Assembly (NCBI GenBank): GCA_037176905.1
Contig: JBBBWG010026425.1
Location: 1-64,000, forward strand
DNA: 64,000 nt
Source: Azolla pinnata
Taxonomy: Eukaryota > Streptophyta > Polypodiopsida > Salviniales > Salviniaceae
Direction: 5' to 3'
Shown here piece after piece: positions 1 to 13,520 of the stretch (the first letter of the stretch is position 1; every line of letters starts with the position of its first letter). The notes beneath the pieces are model-generated. The model did not search any database. It saw only the letters and a program-made list of their open reading frames with translations, and was not told the DNA's origin. The position numbers and the translations under genes were made by a program.

Positions 1-2797
1 GAGCTCCTTGTCTTGAAAAATACCATAGTGGTTGTAGCACACAGGGTGGCCTTCCTTATCCACACCATGCATGTAAGCAACTACATTGTCAAATTCATTG
101 TGAATCTCTTCTTCAATCAGCTTATCAGCCTCGAACTGCTTCCTCCAGGCAAGGGTGCCTTCAAGCATTGCCATGGCATCCTCAACCTTGAAGTCCCGGG
201 CACGCAAGAACTTCAGGAGGATCACATCGGTCCTCTCATCGCCCTTCGAGTGGAGTAGGGGAACCCCCCAGAGTGTGAGATCCTCGAGTGTCGATGATGG
301 ATCATCGCCTCTGTCTTTGTCCACGGGAGTGCCTTAAGGGAGGACAAGGGAAAATAGAAGATCAGAAAAAAAAAGGTAGTCCATTGATTCATGAACTCCA
401 TGGATAACACCAATCATTGTCCACTGCTGGAGCTGGAATAATGATGTCTACATAGACGGATTATGCAAATCATTCTTACTGCTAGAATATGACACCAGTG
501 CAAGAGTCAATACAGTAGTAGAGTTATTGTGTCCCTGGAAGTAAGCAGAAGAGGGAAAACCTAGAGATTAAATGCAGAGTATGCCTTTTAACTAACACAA
601 TTTCTCTTAGTCTTTCTCCAGTTATTGTGAGGTACCTCTAACTGTGACAACATTGAGAAGGTTTTGCGCTACTTTTTTTGTTTGCATAAACAAACACTGT
701 CCTCTTTTTGAGCAAACAGACCTATTTTGTTTCTTGTTGAACTGTTGTGTAACACATCTCCAAACCCATGGTTTAAGCTAAAGTGCAGATGGTATATGAA
801 ACTATTCTAGAAAATGGTTGAAATTTCCGGGTAAGATGAGAGTCTTAGCATGCCATGACAGTGCTCAAAGTGATGCACTAAACACATTTCAAGTTGTAGG
901 TATTATCGGGCCTGCACCTTCCAGAATGATTCAAATTTAGTCATCGTCTGCATGAGATAGTTATGGAAAGGACCAGAAGTAGCTGAAGAAAACAATATCA
1001 AGCCTAGCCAAAGTGGTTCTAAGTTTACAACAATGAATTGCAAACTCTATAAGTGGATCAGTACTTATAATGCTCATCAGAACGATGGTATACAGTGGAA
1101 CAGCTCGGCATGAATGATTGAAATCCACACCAGGAGCAACGCCCACATAAAAACATCTCGTCAGCAGTACCTGCTATATTTCATCATTTCCACTCTGCCA
1201 AACTTATAGATCTACAGCTTCTAAAAAGATACTAAGCAGCAGATTACAGCATTGTTTTCAGATGATAATAAAAGCTAGATTTAAAAGAATTTGGATAAGC
1301 AAAGCCAGTCCTCACCATTTCCATTGTTGAGTAATTTCATAGATGATTCACAGCTTTAGCTTAAAGGCATGATTTTGGAAGTATAAAGATGCAATTCATA
1401 ACATCTAAAAAGAAAGCAAAACATACCGTGTGCTAAAAAATAAAGATGGTATTTGTTTACATGCAGTCAAGCATATATGTGAACAAAATATAAATGCAAG
1501 CAAATGTTATGACCTCTTTTCCCTGCAGCTTGACTCTCCTTTTCAGAATGTCACTATCTCAATCTCCTGATGAACACAGACATACCACAATTGCAAAGGC
1601 ATACACCGCATGAAAACACACGATTTTCTTTCTATTCCATGGTAACTATATTACTCACCTGATTGGGTGCCATGCTACTCTCATTTTCCCCCACCTTCTT
1701 TGTGTTTTTATGTCCCCCAAATCCGCCGTAACAAGAATCCCTAGCTATCACCCATTTACAAACCATACCCATAATTCCAACCCTGCATTGTGTTTCTATG
1801 CCCCAATCATAGATAATTTGAATGCACAAAATTTACACTTTAAACCATAGTGACAGGAACCCTCCGTATACTTCAAACTCCAGCAGTGTGTATCTATACC
1901 TTGACCATTGCTAATTTGAATGCAGAGAACATACATTTAAAACCTAGCATGAAGCCCTAGATGGCTGTATTTAAATACAAAAAATAACTATAATTCGGAC
2001 CCAATATGGCATTGTGATTCTATGCCCTTACCAAATGTGCTTCCAAAGAACAGGCTTTTATGTCTAAGCCACAACTACATCTAGTATCTCCGTATCTGAC
2101 TAATGATCAGTAAGCAAATCAACCGCATAATTTGTGACGGAAGGCTCTTACCATCGTCTTTTACACTCTCCACTCCCGGTGCTGTTGCTGATGATGATGT
2201 ATCTATCTTCTCTGAGCTATCATCTTCTTTGAAGACAGGTTTTTCAACAAACGGGGTACAGGAGTAAGATGGGATTGCAGAAGAAGAAGAAGAAGAAGCC
2301 TCAATTATGGTAGTGGTGGATGAAGAAAGAGATGCAATAGTCAAGACTTCCTTTTCCTCACAAATCGCTTCTTTTTCTACACAATCGTCTTGTTCATCTT
2401 GGTTGATGCCTTTATCTTCGTATTCTGCTTCTTTCCCCTCACGACTAGCATCCGCCGCTTCCCGATTTGCTTTCTTTCCTTCAAAGCCCGATCCTTGTTC
2501 TTCCGCAACAAGGGCATCATCATCATCATCATCATCATCATCAGCATCAGCATCGTCGTCAACAGTTCGTGGAAGAGGAGGAGAAGGTCCAGCAGCAGAA
2601 GGGAGGGAGAGGAAGGTCCCGTTCTTGATGCATTCTTCGATCTTGAGCTTGAGGTCGCGGAGGGCTTTCCTCTCGATCTCCCGGAGGTCTTTGACGGGGA
2701 GGTGGAGGCCGCCGTCTTCCAGCACAGTGCCGTGAGGAAGGGTAGCGTCTGGGGAAGGAACAGGGAGGGAGAGAGGGTTGCTGGAATCCTTACCCAT
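1..2797 (-). CDS. PATL: Patellin-like Sec14/CRAL-TRIO protein (5' part of gene)
   Basis: Patellins bind phosphoinositides through a Sec14 lipid-binding domain, usually followed by a GOLD domain, and act in membrane trafficking and cell-plate formation. I place two exons: complement 2152-2797 (ATG at 2797) and complement 1-332, phase 1, joined across a 1.8-kb GT-AG intron in which I see no other feature. Exon 1 encodes about 215 residues: a short segment with a conserved ERKALRDLKLKIEE helix, then a long Asp/Glu-rich low-complexity region with a run of Asp made by a GAT microsatellite. Exon 2 begins the CRAL-TRIO N domain (LWGVPLL, LLKFLRARDFKVEDA) and enters Sec14 at HGVDKEGHPVCYNHYG, a highly patellin-like stretch. 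The rest of Sec14 and any GOLD domain lie beyond the left edge. Family assignment is firm; the exact subfamily is not. Confidence 0.93.
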
Positions 2798-2897
2798 GGG
2801 CGATGGCGAAGGCGATGGCGATCGGAGCTCTGCGCAGAGCGAAGGAGAGCGGAAGAAATGCTAACGTTCAAAAAACACGAACAAACTAACGGTACTT

Positions 2898-3990
2898 CAA
2901 ATGTGGGCATTTTTCTGGAATCTGGTGTTTCTGGAATCTCTTACTGGTGTTTCTGGAATCTCTTACTGGTGTTTCTGGAATCTTGTTACTGGATCTGGAT
3001 CCGTACTTGTATCTATTTCGATTCCGATTTCGATTTCAATTGCGGCATTCGTATCTGTGTTTGTATTTGTAACCATGTTCTAGGCATGTCGATCCTGTTA
3101 CTACTGTTTCTGGAATCTTGTTACTGGTGTTTCTGGAATCTTGTTACTGGTGTTTCTGGAATCTGTTACTGGATCTGGATCCGTACTTGTATCGATTTCG
3201 ATTCCGATTTCGATTGCGGCATTCGTATCTGTGTTTGTATTTGTAACCATGTTCGTAGGCATGTCGATCCTGTTACTACTGTTTCTGGAATCTTGTTACT
3301 GGTGTTTCTGGAATCTGTTACTGGATCTGGATCCGTATTTGTATCGATTTCGATTGCGGCATTCGTATCTGTGTTTGTATTTGTAACCATGTTCGTAGGC
3401 ATGTCGATCCTGTTACTGGTGTTTCTGGAATCTTGTTACTGGTGTTTCTGGAATCTGTTACTGGATCTGGATCCGTATTTGTATCGATTTCGGCTTCGAT
3501 TGCGGCATTCGTATCTGTGTTTGTATTTGTAACCATGTTCGTATGCATGTCGATCCTGTTACTATTGTTTCTGGAATCTGTTACTGGTGTTTCTGGAATA
3601 TGTTACTCGTTTTTTTGGAATCTTGTTACTGGTGCTTCTGGAATCTGTTACTGGTTTTTCTGGAATCTTATTACTGGTGTTTCTGGAATCTGTTACTGGA
3701 TCTGGATCCGTATTTGTATCGGTTTCAGTTTCGGTTTTGGCTTCGATTGCGGCGTTCGTATCTGTGTTTGTATTTGTAACCATGTTCATAGGCATGCTAA
3801 TGTTGTTACTACTATTTTTGGAATCTGTTACTGGTGTTTTTGGAATCTTGTTACTGGTGTTTCTGGAATTTGTTACTGGATCTGGTCCATATTTGTATCG
3901 GTTTCGGTTTCGGTTTCGGTTTCAAGTGCGGCATTTGTATCTGTGTTTGTATTTGTAACCATGTTCGTAGGCATGTCGATCCTTCCATCT
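2898..3990. repeat. Composite minisatellite with GGAATCT core
   Basis: About six higher-order units of 140-235 bp start at roughly 2991, 3171, 3323, 3463, 3698 and 3878. Each has a variable number of 21-22-bp subunits (TTACTGGTGTTTCTGGAATC type) followed by a longer segment with GGATCTGGATCCGTA and TTCGTATCTGTGTTTGTA. Length differences between units come from gain or loss of the short subunit. It begins about 100 bp upstream of the patellin ATG, so it sits in or next to that gene's promoter. Confidence 0.95.
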
Positions 3991-4015
3991 GGCATCCCAT
4001 ACCGTGTAACTCGTC

Positions 4016-4450
4016 TCTAGGATCTGGTATCTAGAATTTAGAATCTTGTATCTTGTATCTGGTATTTGGTAGCAGGTATCTTGAATCTGGTATCTGGTAT
4101 CTAGTATCAGGTATCTAGTATCAGGTATCAGGTATCAGGTATCTAGAATCTTGTATCGGGTATCGAGTACCTGGTATCTTGTATCTGCTATCTGGTATCT
4201 AGAATTTGGTATCTGGTATCTTGTATCTACTATCTGGTATTTGGTATTTGGTATCTGATATCATATATCAAGTATCAGGCATCAGGTATCTAGAATTTGG
4301 TATCTAGTATCTGGCATCTGATATTTGGTATCTGGTATGGGGTATCAGGTATCTAGAATTTGGTATCTAGTATCTGGTATATGGTATATGGTATTATACC
4401 TGATATTCGCGATCTCGTAGCATCTGGTATCTGCTCATGGCCGTATGAAG
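4016..4450. repeat. Degenerate 7-bp GGTATCT satellite
   Basis: About 430 bp consist almost only of variants of GGTATCT, with TATCTAGAATTTGG interruptions. Copies have drifted strongly. It directly follows the GGAATCT minisatellite and shares its TATCTG/AATCTG flavour, so the two may have a common origin. Confidence 0.9.
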
Positions 4451-4621
4451 AAGATATACACGTATCAGCATTGGTATTTGTATCCCTATTTGTAGTTTGC
4501 ATTGCTAGCTGTGTGCCTATATCTCTAAGGTTTATTTGTATCTAGAATTCGTATTCGTATTCGTGCCTAGCATAATACGACACACCCGAGTTTTCCAAGA
4601 GATTTTAATATACCAAAACAG

Positions 4622-5020
4622 ACAAATCTGTGTATGTAATCACGAATGAGTCGGTCTGATGCAATCAGTCAGACAAATACTAGAAGCAAATTAATCACAG
4701 CACACAATTATCAACATTTTGTGTTATGTAATTATGAATGAGTCGGTATACTGCAATCAGTCAAATAGATACTAAAAGCAAACTAATCGGCACACAATTA
4801 TCAATGCTGTAACCAATGAATCAACACAGTTATCAGCATTCGGCAAATTACTCAATGTAATTGGTAGATACAATCAATCCAAAGGATTTTGTTTTTTAAA
4901 GGAAAGATATTAAGAGGCAAAGGTGCAAAATTGCTCATTGTATACAATCAATCCAAAGGGTTTTTTTTTTTAAGGAAAGATATTAAGAGGCAAAGGTATC
5001 TAGATCTGGTATTTGTACTT
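4622..5020. repeat. Two small tandem duplications
   Basis: A segment containing AATGAGTCGG is repeated once with 92-bp spacing (copies near 4645 and 4737). A second segment containing CAATCAATCCAAAGG is repeated with 74-bp spacing (4871 and 4945). Both are diverged pairs in noncoding DNA. Confidence 0.8.
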
Positions 5021-6401
5021 GTATCTGTAATCATATTTGTATCCATATTCTAGTAACTTGTACTTCTATTTGTATATATATCTGGTAACTTGTACTTGTA
5101 TTGATATTCTGGTATCTAGGTGTCTCAATTATCAGTATTGCAGTTCTAAGCAAATGATTCAGAAAATCATCACCATCTGAGTCATCTTCAAATACAAATT
5201 CAGATTCAGGGCCTTACTAAATGCAAATCCTGATACATGGCTTACAAATTCAGTTTCTGTGATTTGGTTCTGAAATATACTAGACTTTTTCCCCGATACA
5301 GGTTTCTGGTCATTTCAAAATGCAAACTTTAAGCAAAGGTCGAGAGTCTACGGTTTAGGATATAGGATTTAGGGGTTTACTGTATGAGTTAAAATCTGAA
5401 CCAGGCTAAAATTAAAACTTTTAAGCAAAAGGTTATGCAATTCTCAGAATACTTGTATGATCCATATTTGTTAAAATTAACATGTTAAGGCATGTTTTTT
5501 ACCGCCCAGACGAAATGCAAATCTTATCTCTTGGCATCACCTTCACGTCCGACAATGTTAGCTATGATAAAGCTTTTCATTGAAAGAAATTGTCCAGCAT
5601 CTCCCTCTCTTCCCCTCAATGTGCTTTCACGGATCCTTTCGGCAGATTTAGCTGAGGGTACAACATATCTGCACACCTTTATTCTACCAAACATTTTAAA
5701 GGTCCTAGAAATTAGTGTTAATGTAGTAAGGTAAATCAGCATATATTAATCACTCTATGCAACAAGAGGGATCACGATTAACCTCTTCAAGCACAAATCT
5801 ATGGCCCTCCAATGTCTCACATCCATGCCAAACAGTTGGCCACTGAACCAACCAAAACTGCTCGCTGTTATACAGCACTGTGACTTACAGCATAATACAT
5901 ACAGGTAAAAAGCCATTTCCACTCGTGTCTATTGCTCCCGTAGAAAAAGGATCCTTGCCTGTGCCAACTGAATGCTTTGAAGTACCGCATTTTCATATCA
6001 CTGCAAGGAACAGGGCATCAGCAATCTGCATTAGTAAGTCTCCAGCACATCAAATTAGAATATTATACCTTCCCCTCTGCAATGTGTGTGTGTGTGTGTA
6101 CAGATGAAATGCCTAAGTACACCCTCCCCCTCTGTAGGAACAAACTATGTACCATCTGATGGGTCCTAAGATATTAAGATATTTAACAGAATGCTCCCAA
6201 GTTTCCGAAACATCTCCAGAATATCCCTATCTAGTATCTGCAGATGTTATAAGACATCCAATATTCTTGAAAGACTTGGGGTTTTCTTGTAAATTCTCAA
6301 CAAGTTCAGGGTATTCCAGTATTTCTTTAACATACAGAATCCCAAATTCTAATTTGATGATAAAGATCAAGAAGAGAACTACCCCTTGAAAAATTTACAG
6401 G
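5021..6401. other. Intergenic DNA downstream of the aminotransferase gene
   Basis: No gene, RNA or mobile element is recognised. It probably contains the 3' UTR of the minus-strand aminotransferase. A short TG microsatellite lies near 6081-6099. The open frames here are short and lack family similarity. Confidence 0.6.
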
Positions 6402-9400
6402 TTATTGCAAAAGCGGCTCAGATTCTGCCTTCCTTTTCTTCCTTTTCCTAGTGATGAATTCAGTGAATCGCACACAAGCAGCTTCTAGAGTTTCAGGTGA
6501 CATGGATGCGTAGCAGGCACGGAAAAATCCTGGCTCAGCATAGTGACAAGCTTCTCCTGTAGACCATGCAGAACAATAGAAAAAGATGGTTGTGAGGAAA
6601 TTTACCAGAAGAATCAATTTTTTTCACAATCTAAAGAATTTTCAGATTTATGAATGAAATGCTTTCAGCTGTTTGCGAAGAATCTGGAAAGGAAAGATGA
6701 AGTAATCAGGACTTGAGGAAAGAACCTGGGGTAAGGACAACTTTACACTCATCCATAATCTCCCTCCATAAACGATCTTCCGCTTCAAATGTGGGCTATC
6801 AAAATAAGAGAGAGTTAGAATTTGGCTCATGTTAAGTTTTGTACGTCCATTTTATGTGCAGAAGAAAAGCATAACCCTACCTCAGATAATAAAGATCTTA
6901 GATCCAACCAGCAAAACATAGCAGCACATGCAGGCATATACCTTACTTGAGCTGCTTCGAGAAGTGAAGTCAACAGATCATAAGACTTCTTCAGACGCCT
7001 ACAACACGATTAACATAGAAATCAATACTAAATTCAATGAAGGGATTGTAAGCTTCCTCCAGATACCCACGAACATATTCACAAGGAAGCAAACAAGAAA
7101 TGAAGTGAGTACAGGCCGAACTTCTTCACATGCCTCAAAAATTTGATAAGTGTCAAGAATTTCACTTCTAAATTTTGCACCATTGTAGCAAAATGCTTAA
7201 GATAAAATCTAGAAAAAGCTTAAGATAAAATCTAGAAACTTTTTCATTACAAGTTGGAAGCTGGCAAGTGAAAAGCATAGAGAGCCAATCATGGACTTAG
7301 GATCTTCCTTCACCTTTTATTTTCTGAAACATATGAATCGATGAATTTTTCATCTTCCAACATTACAGCGAGGGCATGTTGGGTATCGTTTGACACAGCT
7401 GCAAACATGCCCATATTTTGCCAGAACTGGAATTTCCCACAAACATTAACAGAATGAACAGGCAATAATGGCAACAGATCATGTTAAATAACTTCTATTA
7501 ATTATTAACCACACGGATATACCGTTAGTAGTTCTTCACTTCTCGTATGCAAGCACCCCACCCGGAAGCCATTCATACCAAAGTCTTTGCTCATGCCATA
7601 TGCAGTGTGCAATAGTTTCTTAACTATGTGAGGTGATACTAAATTTTCTGCAATTGCATTCTCAGCAACCTTCTCCATGCTAATGAATTCATCATCTGAC
7701 TGCCTGCATAAACACACATATATGGTGCTCATAATTTTGACTAAAACATAGTGTACTACTACTTGCCACAGAATGTCAGCCAAAATTATAACTTCTGCCT
7801 ATCCGTTTAGAAAATTTTAAATATAAATCTACAATTGTTCGCCATACCCGAATTTGGAATTTGCATAAATCTCATCCGATAAGACATGGAGTCCACGATT
7901 CAGCGCCCATACAAGGAGTTCCTGTATATCAATAAGAATTTTGCCACCATTCAACATCTAACTTCATATAAATGCTAAGATGCCTCCACCTTATCGGTTC
8001 TATTCCATTTTTATGGGAATGGCAACGTACATCATCTCTATGATGACCCAGCTAGAGTTTACCTTGAGAGTAGATTCTGGATACAGTGTGCCAAGAGGGT
8101 TTCCTGGATTCGTGACCAATAAAACCTTGGCCTGAATGCCTTCTTCTGCAGCCTTGACAACAGCTGCCTCCATTTCCTCTGCAGTTGGTACATAGGTTTT
8201 TGTATCTTTCGGTTGAACGGGTATTGGAGAAACCTCATTCTAAAGAAGGTAAATGATCAATTAAAATATGTCAGCGGAAGCAAAAAAATTCCAATAACCT
8301 CAGAAAATAACTGATCTTTGTTCTTTCCCTAATCTCATAGTTCTTATTATTTCCTGAATGCTCTACGGACATAGCCCATTTCAGCAATTATATGCTCTAT
8401 TTCTGCTATTTAAGAAAATGTACGTGGTTTTTCATCACCTTTATCTCAGGGCATGTCCAATGGCGTAGGTGAAGATTAACGCAAATCTTAAGGAGGAAGT
8501 ATAGAAATGACATTTTCAAAGTGTTTCCTGGCCATATTTTGGCCTGAATTACAATATATTTTGTGAGATCCGGTTGCAATGATTAGCTTTACTGACCCTT
8601 ATTTGCATGTCATTGTCAAAAGCCGGAAAATATGGTGCTGGAATAACACATCCATCACCAGAATTACATGTAGCGAAGAAGAAGAGATCTAGAACACTGA
8701 AAAAAGGTATCAAATTTATTATGCATCATCAGAAACTTGACCATCGAGTATTTGTGTAAGTAGATAATAGTTGGAGGCACAACTGAGAATTACTTACGCT
8801 GTCACGCCACTAGATATACAAAGGTTCCCTGGATCCACCTGTCATATGCAGCGAGATGTGCTTATTTAGAGGAAACTTCCAACATTTATGCTATATGTAC
8901 CTGCTAAACATGCTCACGCATTTCTTTCTTGTGCATTTTCCAAAATGCCAAAGTTCTTGTTAAATGAACTGATAAGAAGAGGCTGTGTAGCTACATAAAT
9001 GGGATTTGATTCCAGGATTTGTATAATGAAAGAGTTGTTAGTGCATTACATGATCAAAAGAAGCTTGAATGGGTGGCTACAACTTGATTAATTGACATTG
9101 TATAACACAAGAAGTTAATCCTAGATCTTACTTATTCTTGTAGCACGCTTGACTAGATAGACACACATTGTACAACATGGTATTTAACCCCAGCATTTCC
9201 AGATGAAGATATGCACAATCAAGTACAAAAATCTGAACCAAATAAGAGAGAAACAATGTGTATCATTTCTAGAAGTGAATGTTAAAAAGGGTGGCATATT
9301 CTGGAGAAATACTCCTAGAGAAGTTGCATTTGGAATTTTGATCTAAGCGGATTAACAAATACCTTTACACCCATAAATGTCCTCTCCATTGTTCTTGCTA

Positions 9401-10329
9401 TGGCCTGGCGAAGCTTCTCTCCACCTCGAAAGTTACCGTAGAGACCAACATTTAGTGGAATCTCCCTACATTCCCTGAATCAACAGCCATGTATGCATTC
9501 TCATGTTCCATCAAATAAACGTGAAGAGAGAGAGAGATCAAAACGTGAAATATCTTGATTCATCCTCTCACAGATGAGGAATCAAAGGAACACTTACTTC
9601 ATCTTCTCATGGATGAGGTCAAATGACAACATATTTTCAGCTTGGGCCATCTGCAAAGGGAGAAAAATAAGCAACGAAACCATCAAGACATCACAGAAAA
9701 TTGTTCTAAAACGATCAAAATAAGGCGTGTAAATTGGGGTTTGAGCTCTTACCTTTAGTTAAGCGTTAAAACCTAGATTTTAACATTAGGAAGGAAAAAA
9801 AAAAAGGTCAGGGTTCTACTTCTAGGGTTGACAAATTAGGGTGAAATTTTTAGGGTTTTCTGCTACAGTTAAGAAAGTAAGGGTTAGGTGTCAGGGCTGC
9901 AAGCTAGGGTTTGAGCTAGGGCTAAACTGCGGATGAAGATGCAACGAATTCAGAGGTGGAAGTTAAGGCTATGTACCTGGCGGTAAAATTCAGGGGGGTT
10001 AACAAGAAATTTAACCCTGAATTTCACACGTCGGCATCGATGAAATCAGCACGAAAGCTTAGCGCTAGATTGTTAGTGTTCAACCCTACGAATTTTCTAC
10101 AAAAGGGGGCATTTACCAGGAAGAAGCCATTGGGATTGTCGACGGGAGACCACTGCGAGGATTTGGCTTTCTTGACGGCTTCGATGTAGGGGGAGAACGG
10201 GGTGAGGGCTTTGCTGCCGCGGAGGGAAAGGGATGATGAGGGCGGAGGAGACGGCGGGGCGGTCTCATCCTTGTGGCGCTGCTGCTTGAGGGAGTGAGGG
10301 GGGTGCGGGCCCCCGCCGTTCTCATCCAT
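6402..10329 (-). CDS. ACC-synthase-like class I/II PLP aminotransferase
   Basis: Twelve exons (complement): 10117-10329, 9598-9650, 9363-9474, 8798-8838, 8597-8696, 8063-8239, 7848-7921, 7523-7703, 7314-7426, 6881-6998, 6726-6795, 6402-6556; 468 residues, all junctions in phase. The fold is that of ACC synthase and related aminotransferases. Residues near 80 read AENMLSFDLI as in ACC synthase. VTNPGNPLGT, DEIYANSKF, the PLP-lysine motif MSKDFGMNGFRVG (Lys about 296) and the carboxylate-binding Arg in GFFRACYA (about 430) are all present. The tyrosine motif reads YGNFRGG instead of the YHGLP of flowering-plant ACC synthases, which fits the divergent ACS-like group, some of which make no ACC. 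So it is either ACC synthase or another PLP aminotransferase/lyase. No transit peptide is evident. Confidence 0.92.
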
Positions 10330-10440
10330 CGATCGGAGCTCGCTCGCTCGCTCAGAGCTCAGAGCTCAGAGCTCGGCGGAGGAGGAGGAGGAAGAGGGAG
10401 CTGCGGATTTGAGGGCTTAATGAACTTGCTTACTGGAAGA
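10330..10440 (-). promoter_or_regulatory. 5' flank of the aminotransferase gene with GAGCTC and GGA repeats
   Basis: Just upstream of the ATG at 10329 are three close copies of AGAGCTC (10351-10375) after a CGCT run, then a GGA/GGAAGA tract. This is probably 5' UTR or core promoter. No TATA box is identified with confidence. Confidence 0.35.
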
Positions 10441-12220
10441 AGATGCTGATGATGATGATGGTGATGATGGTGGTGATGATGGTGGTGATGATGGTGATGA
10501 TGGTGATGATGATGGTGATGATGGTGATGATGGTGATGCTGGTGATGCTGGTGATGCTGGTGATGCTGGTGATGCTGGTGATGATGGTGATGGTGGTGAT
10601 GCTGGTGATGATGGTGATGATGGTGATGATGGTGATGATGGTGATGCTGGTGATGATGGTGATGGTGGTGATGGTAATGGTGGTGATGGTGGTGATGGTG
10701 GTGGTGATGGTGACGATGATGATTATGGTCATGATCGTGACAGTGGTGATGGTGGTGGTGGTGGTGATGATGGTGATGGTGGTGATGATGGTGACGGTGG
10801 TGCTGCTGCTTCTGATCATGTTGGTGATGGTGGTGCTGATCATGTTGGTGATGATGGTGGTGATCATGATGGTGATGGTTGTGCCAATGGTGGTGATGGT
10901 GGTGTTGCTGTTGGTGATCATGATGGTGATGGTTGTGGCAGTGGTGGTGATGGTGGTGTTGCTGCTGGTGATCATGTTGGTGATGGTGGTGCTGATCATG
11001 CTGGTGATGGTGGTGCTGATCATGATGGTGATGGTGGTGCTGATCATGTTGGTGATGATGGTGCTGATCATGATGGTGATGGTCGTGGCAATGGTGGCGA
11101 TGGTGGTGTTGCTGATGGTGATCATGTTGGTGATGGTGGTGCTGATCATGTTTGGTGATGGTGGTGCTGATCATGATGGTGATGGTGGTGGCAATGGTGG
11201 TGATCATGGTGTTTGGTGATCGTGATCGTGATGATGATGGGGGTTATGGCGATGATGGTGGCGATGGTTGTGATGATGATTGTGATGTGATGGTCGTAGT
11301 GATGACGGTGATCATGCTGGTGTTGGTGATGATGGTTGGTTGTGGTGATGATGATGCCAATGGTGGTGGTGGTGGTGGTGGTGATGATGATGATGATGAT
11401 GATGGTGATGATGATGGTGACAGTGATGATGATGATGTGGTGATGATGATGCTGCTACTGTTGATCATGTTGGTAATGGTGGTGGCAATGGTGGTGGCAG
11501 TCGTGGTGCTGATGATGATGATGCTGCCGATCATGTTGGTGATGATGGCGGTGATCGTGATGGTGATGGTGGTGGCAATGGTGGTGATCATGGTGGTGGT
11601 GATGATGGGGGTTATGGTGATGATGGTGGCGATGGTTGTGATGATGATTGTGATATGATGGTCATGGTGATGACGATGATCGCGCTGGTGCTGGTGACGA
11701 TGGTTGGTTGTGGTGATGGTGGTGACGGTGGTGACAATGGTGACAGTGGTGATTGTGAATGATGGTGGTGGCAGTGGTGGTGCTGATGATGATGATGTTG
11801 TCGTTGATCATGATGGTGACGGTGGTGGTGCTGATGATGGTGGTGATCATGATCGTGATGGTGGGGGTTATGGTGATGATGGTGGCGATGGTTATGATTA
11901 TGATTGTGATGTGATGGTTATGATGACGATTGTGATTGTGATGCTGATGATGATGATGGTGGTGATGATGATGATGATGATGATGGTGATGATGATGGTG
12001 GTGATGATGATGATGATGATGGTGATGATGTTGTTGGTTGATGATATTGGTGATGATGGTGATGGTAGTTGATGATGGTGATTATTGTGGTGATGATGTT
12101 GATGGTGGTTGATGTGGTGGTGATGCTGCCATTGTTGATGATGATGACAGCGGTGATGATGATGGTGACGAAGATGTCGATGTTGACGGTGTTGTTGCTG
12201 CTGACGACGACAGAGCTTCG
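10441..12220. repeat. 1.8-kb imperfect GATGGT/GGTGAT microsatellite
   Basis: Nearly every triplet is GAT, GGT, GCT or GTG over almost 1.8 kb, with higher-order blocks such as a roughly 60-90-bp segment built around GCTGATCATGTTGGTGATGG (10800-11210), repeated more loosely at 11450-11850. It starts about 110 bp upstream of the aminotransferase ATG. The long frames it opens (His-, Met/Val- or Asp-rich on both strands) are by-products of triplet periodicity. Confidence 0.97.
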
Positions 12221-13520
12221 ATAGATGATTCATAGTACCGAGCTGAGGATCATGACTCGTTTCAAATGATCAGCTACGATTCGCGGTTTGAAAGCGCTCC
12301 GTTCCTCGGCGGATCTGCAGGAGAACGCAGGAATAGTCAATGAGCTTTCAAGGGGATCAGATGAAAGCCGTGAGCTCGAAAATCGCAGTATGTTCCATAT
12401 GACCACTACGTATTCGTACCATGCACAGCATACTGCCACGGACCGAGAACGTTCTCCACTAGAATTCAATCTTTCTGATACTCACCATGGACTTATTGAC
12501 GCGTATGAAAGGCATATGTTGTCTCGATTCCTCGCCATCGGAACCAAACGTTTCAGAATCGGAGATATGGTCGATATATACATGATGTGATGCGGTAACT
12601 GTTAGCCCCCCGTAACAGAATCGGATTTCAAAGCTCCGGCCTTCACATACCCAACCTCCAGATCTGCAGACGCTTCACAGAAAGCGTCGAATGCCTTTTG
12701 CCAAGGGTAGATATATATATCACGGCGGAAGCTGACAAGATCCATGTGGTCTCAAGATCGATGATTTCGATGGCTCTCCAACAGGAGAGCCAATCTGATA
12801 CTCGGGGGCATCGAAGAAGCGCCTTCGCAGACGAATGTGACACCCATTATTATTGTCGTCATTGTGGAGGAAGTTTGATTCCTCTCAATCAAGCTCGTAG
12901 ACCATCCTCGACTCCACGAGAGAAAAGGCGAGGAATTCTATGCGCTTCGGTGGCTCTTTCAGAAAGGGAATATCGCGAAGATTAATACAAGGAATAGACG
13001 AATCCAGAAGACATGCCATATTCTGGAATCCACTGATTATTCTACCAATGGCCCATATATGTTTTTTTTTTTATCGAGGTGGGGAGTGCTTGTACAAGCG
13101 AAACGAAAGCTACGATAGTCACATTGTATGTTGAAGAAGGTCAAGAGCGTGTGGATCGAGTGAGATCAAGTTAAGATCTGAAGAAGGATGCTTCAGTTCT
13201 GATTTCCACAGATGGATAACAGAAAGGACCAGATTGGTTGCAGGGATCTCCGCAAACACGACCCAACACAAAATCGGAGAAATCATAAGAAGCGCTTCGA
13301 AGCGATCATCACCATTCATTCGGAAACGAACGACTTGTGCTTAGATCAGAGGATGATTACGGGCATCGATTGCAGAGCAGTCAGTTCGGAAGTTGGAGAC
13401 GTTTCGGTCACATGCCACAGAATGCGTTCTATTGCAGGCAGAAAGAATGGCTGCCGATTCGGGCAAACGCCGTGGGATCAAAGGGTGTCGTAGATCGAGG
13501 ATCGCAGTACACAGGATCTC
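12221..13520. other. Unique intergenic sequence, no gene recognised
   Basis: About 1.3 kb of non-repetitive, fairly GC-balanced DNA with only short open frames (100 codons or fewer) on either strand and no motif I recognise. It could be an eroded element or a spacer. Confidence 0.5.

Noticed and set aside
2390-4020. Long hydrophobic open frames (up to 380 codons) that look like membrane proteins
   Set aside because: They are translations of the GGAATCT minisatellite, open in several frames on both strands, and overlap the patellin first exon. No family similarity.
10359-11219. His-rich 282-codon (minus) and Met/Val-rich 258-codon (plus) frames
   Set aside because: Products of the GAT/GGT microsatellite. 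Every frame is open and composition is set by the triplet.
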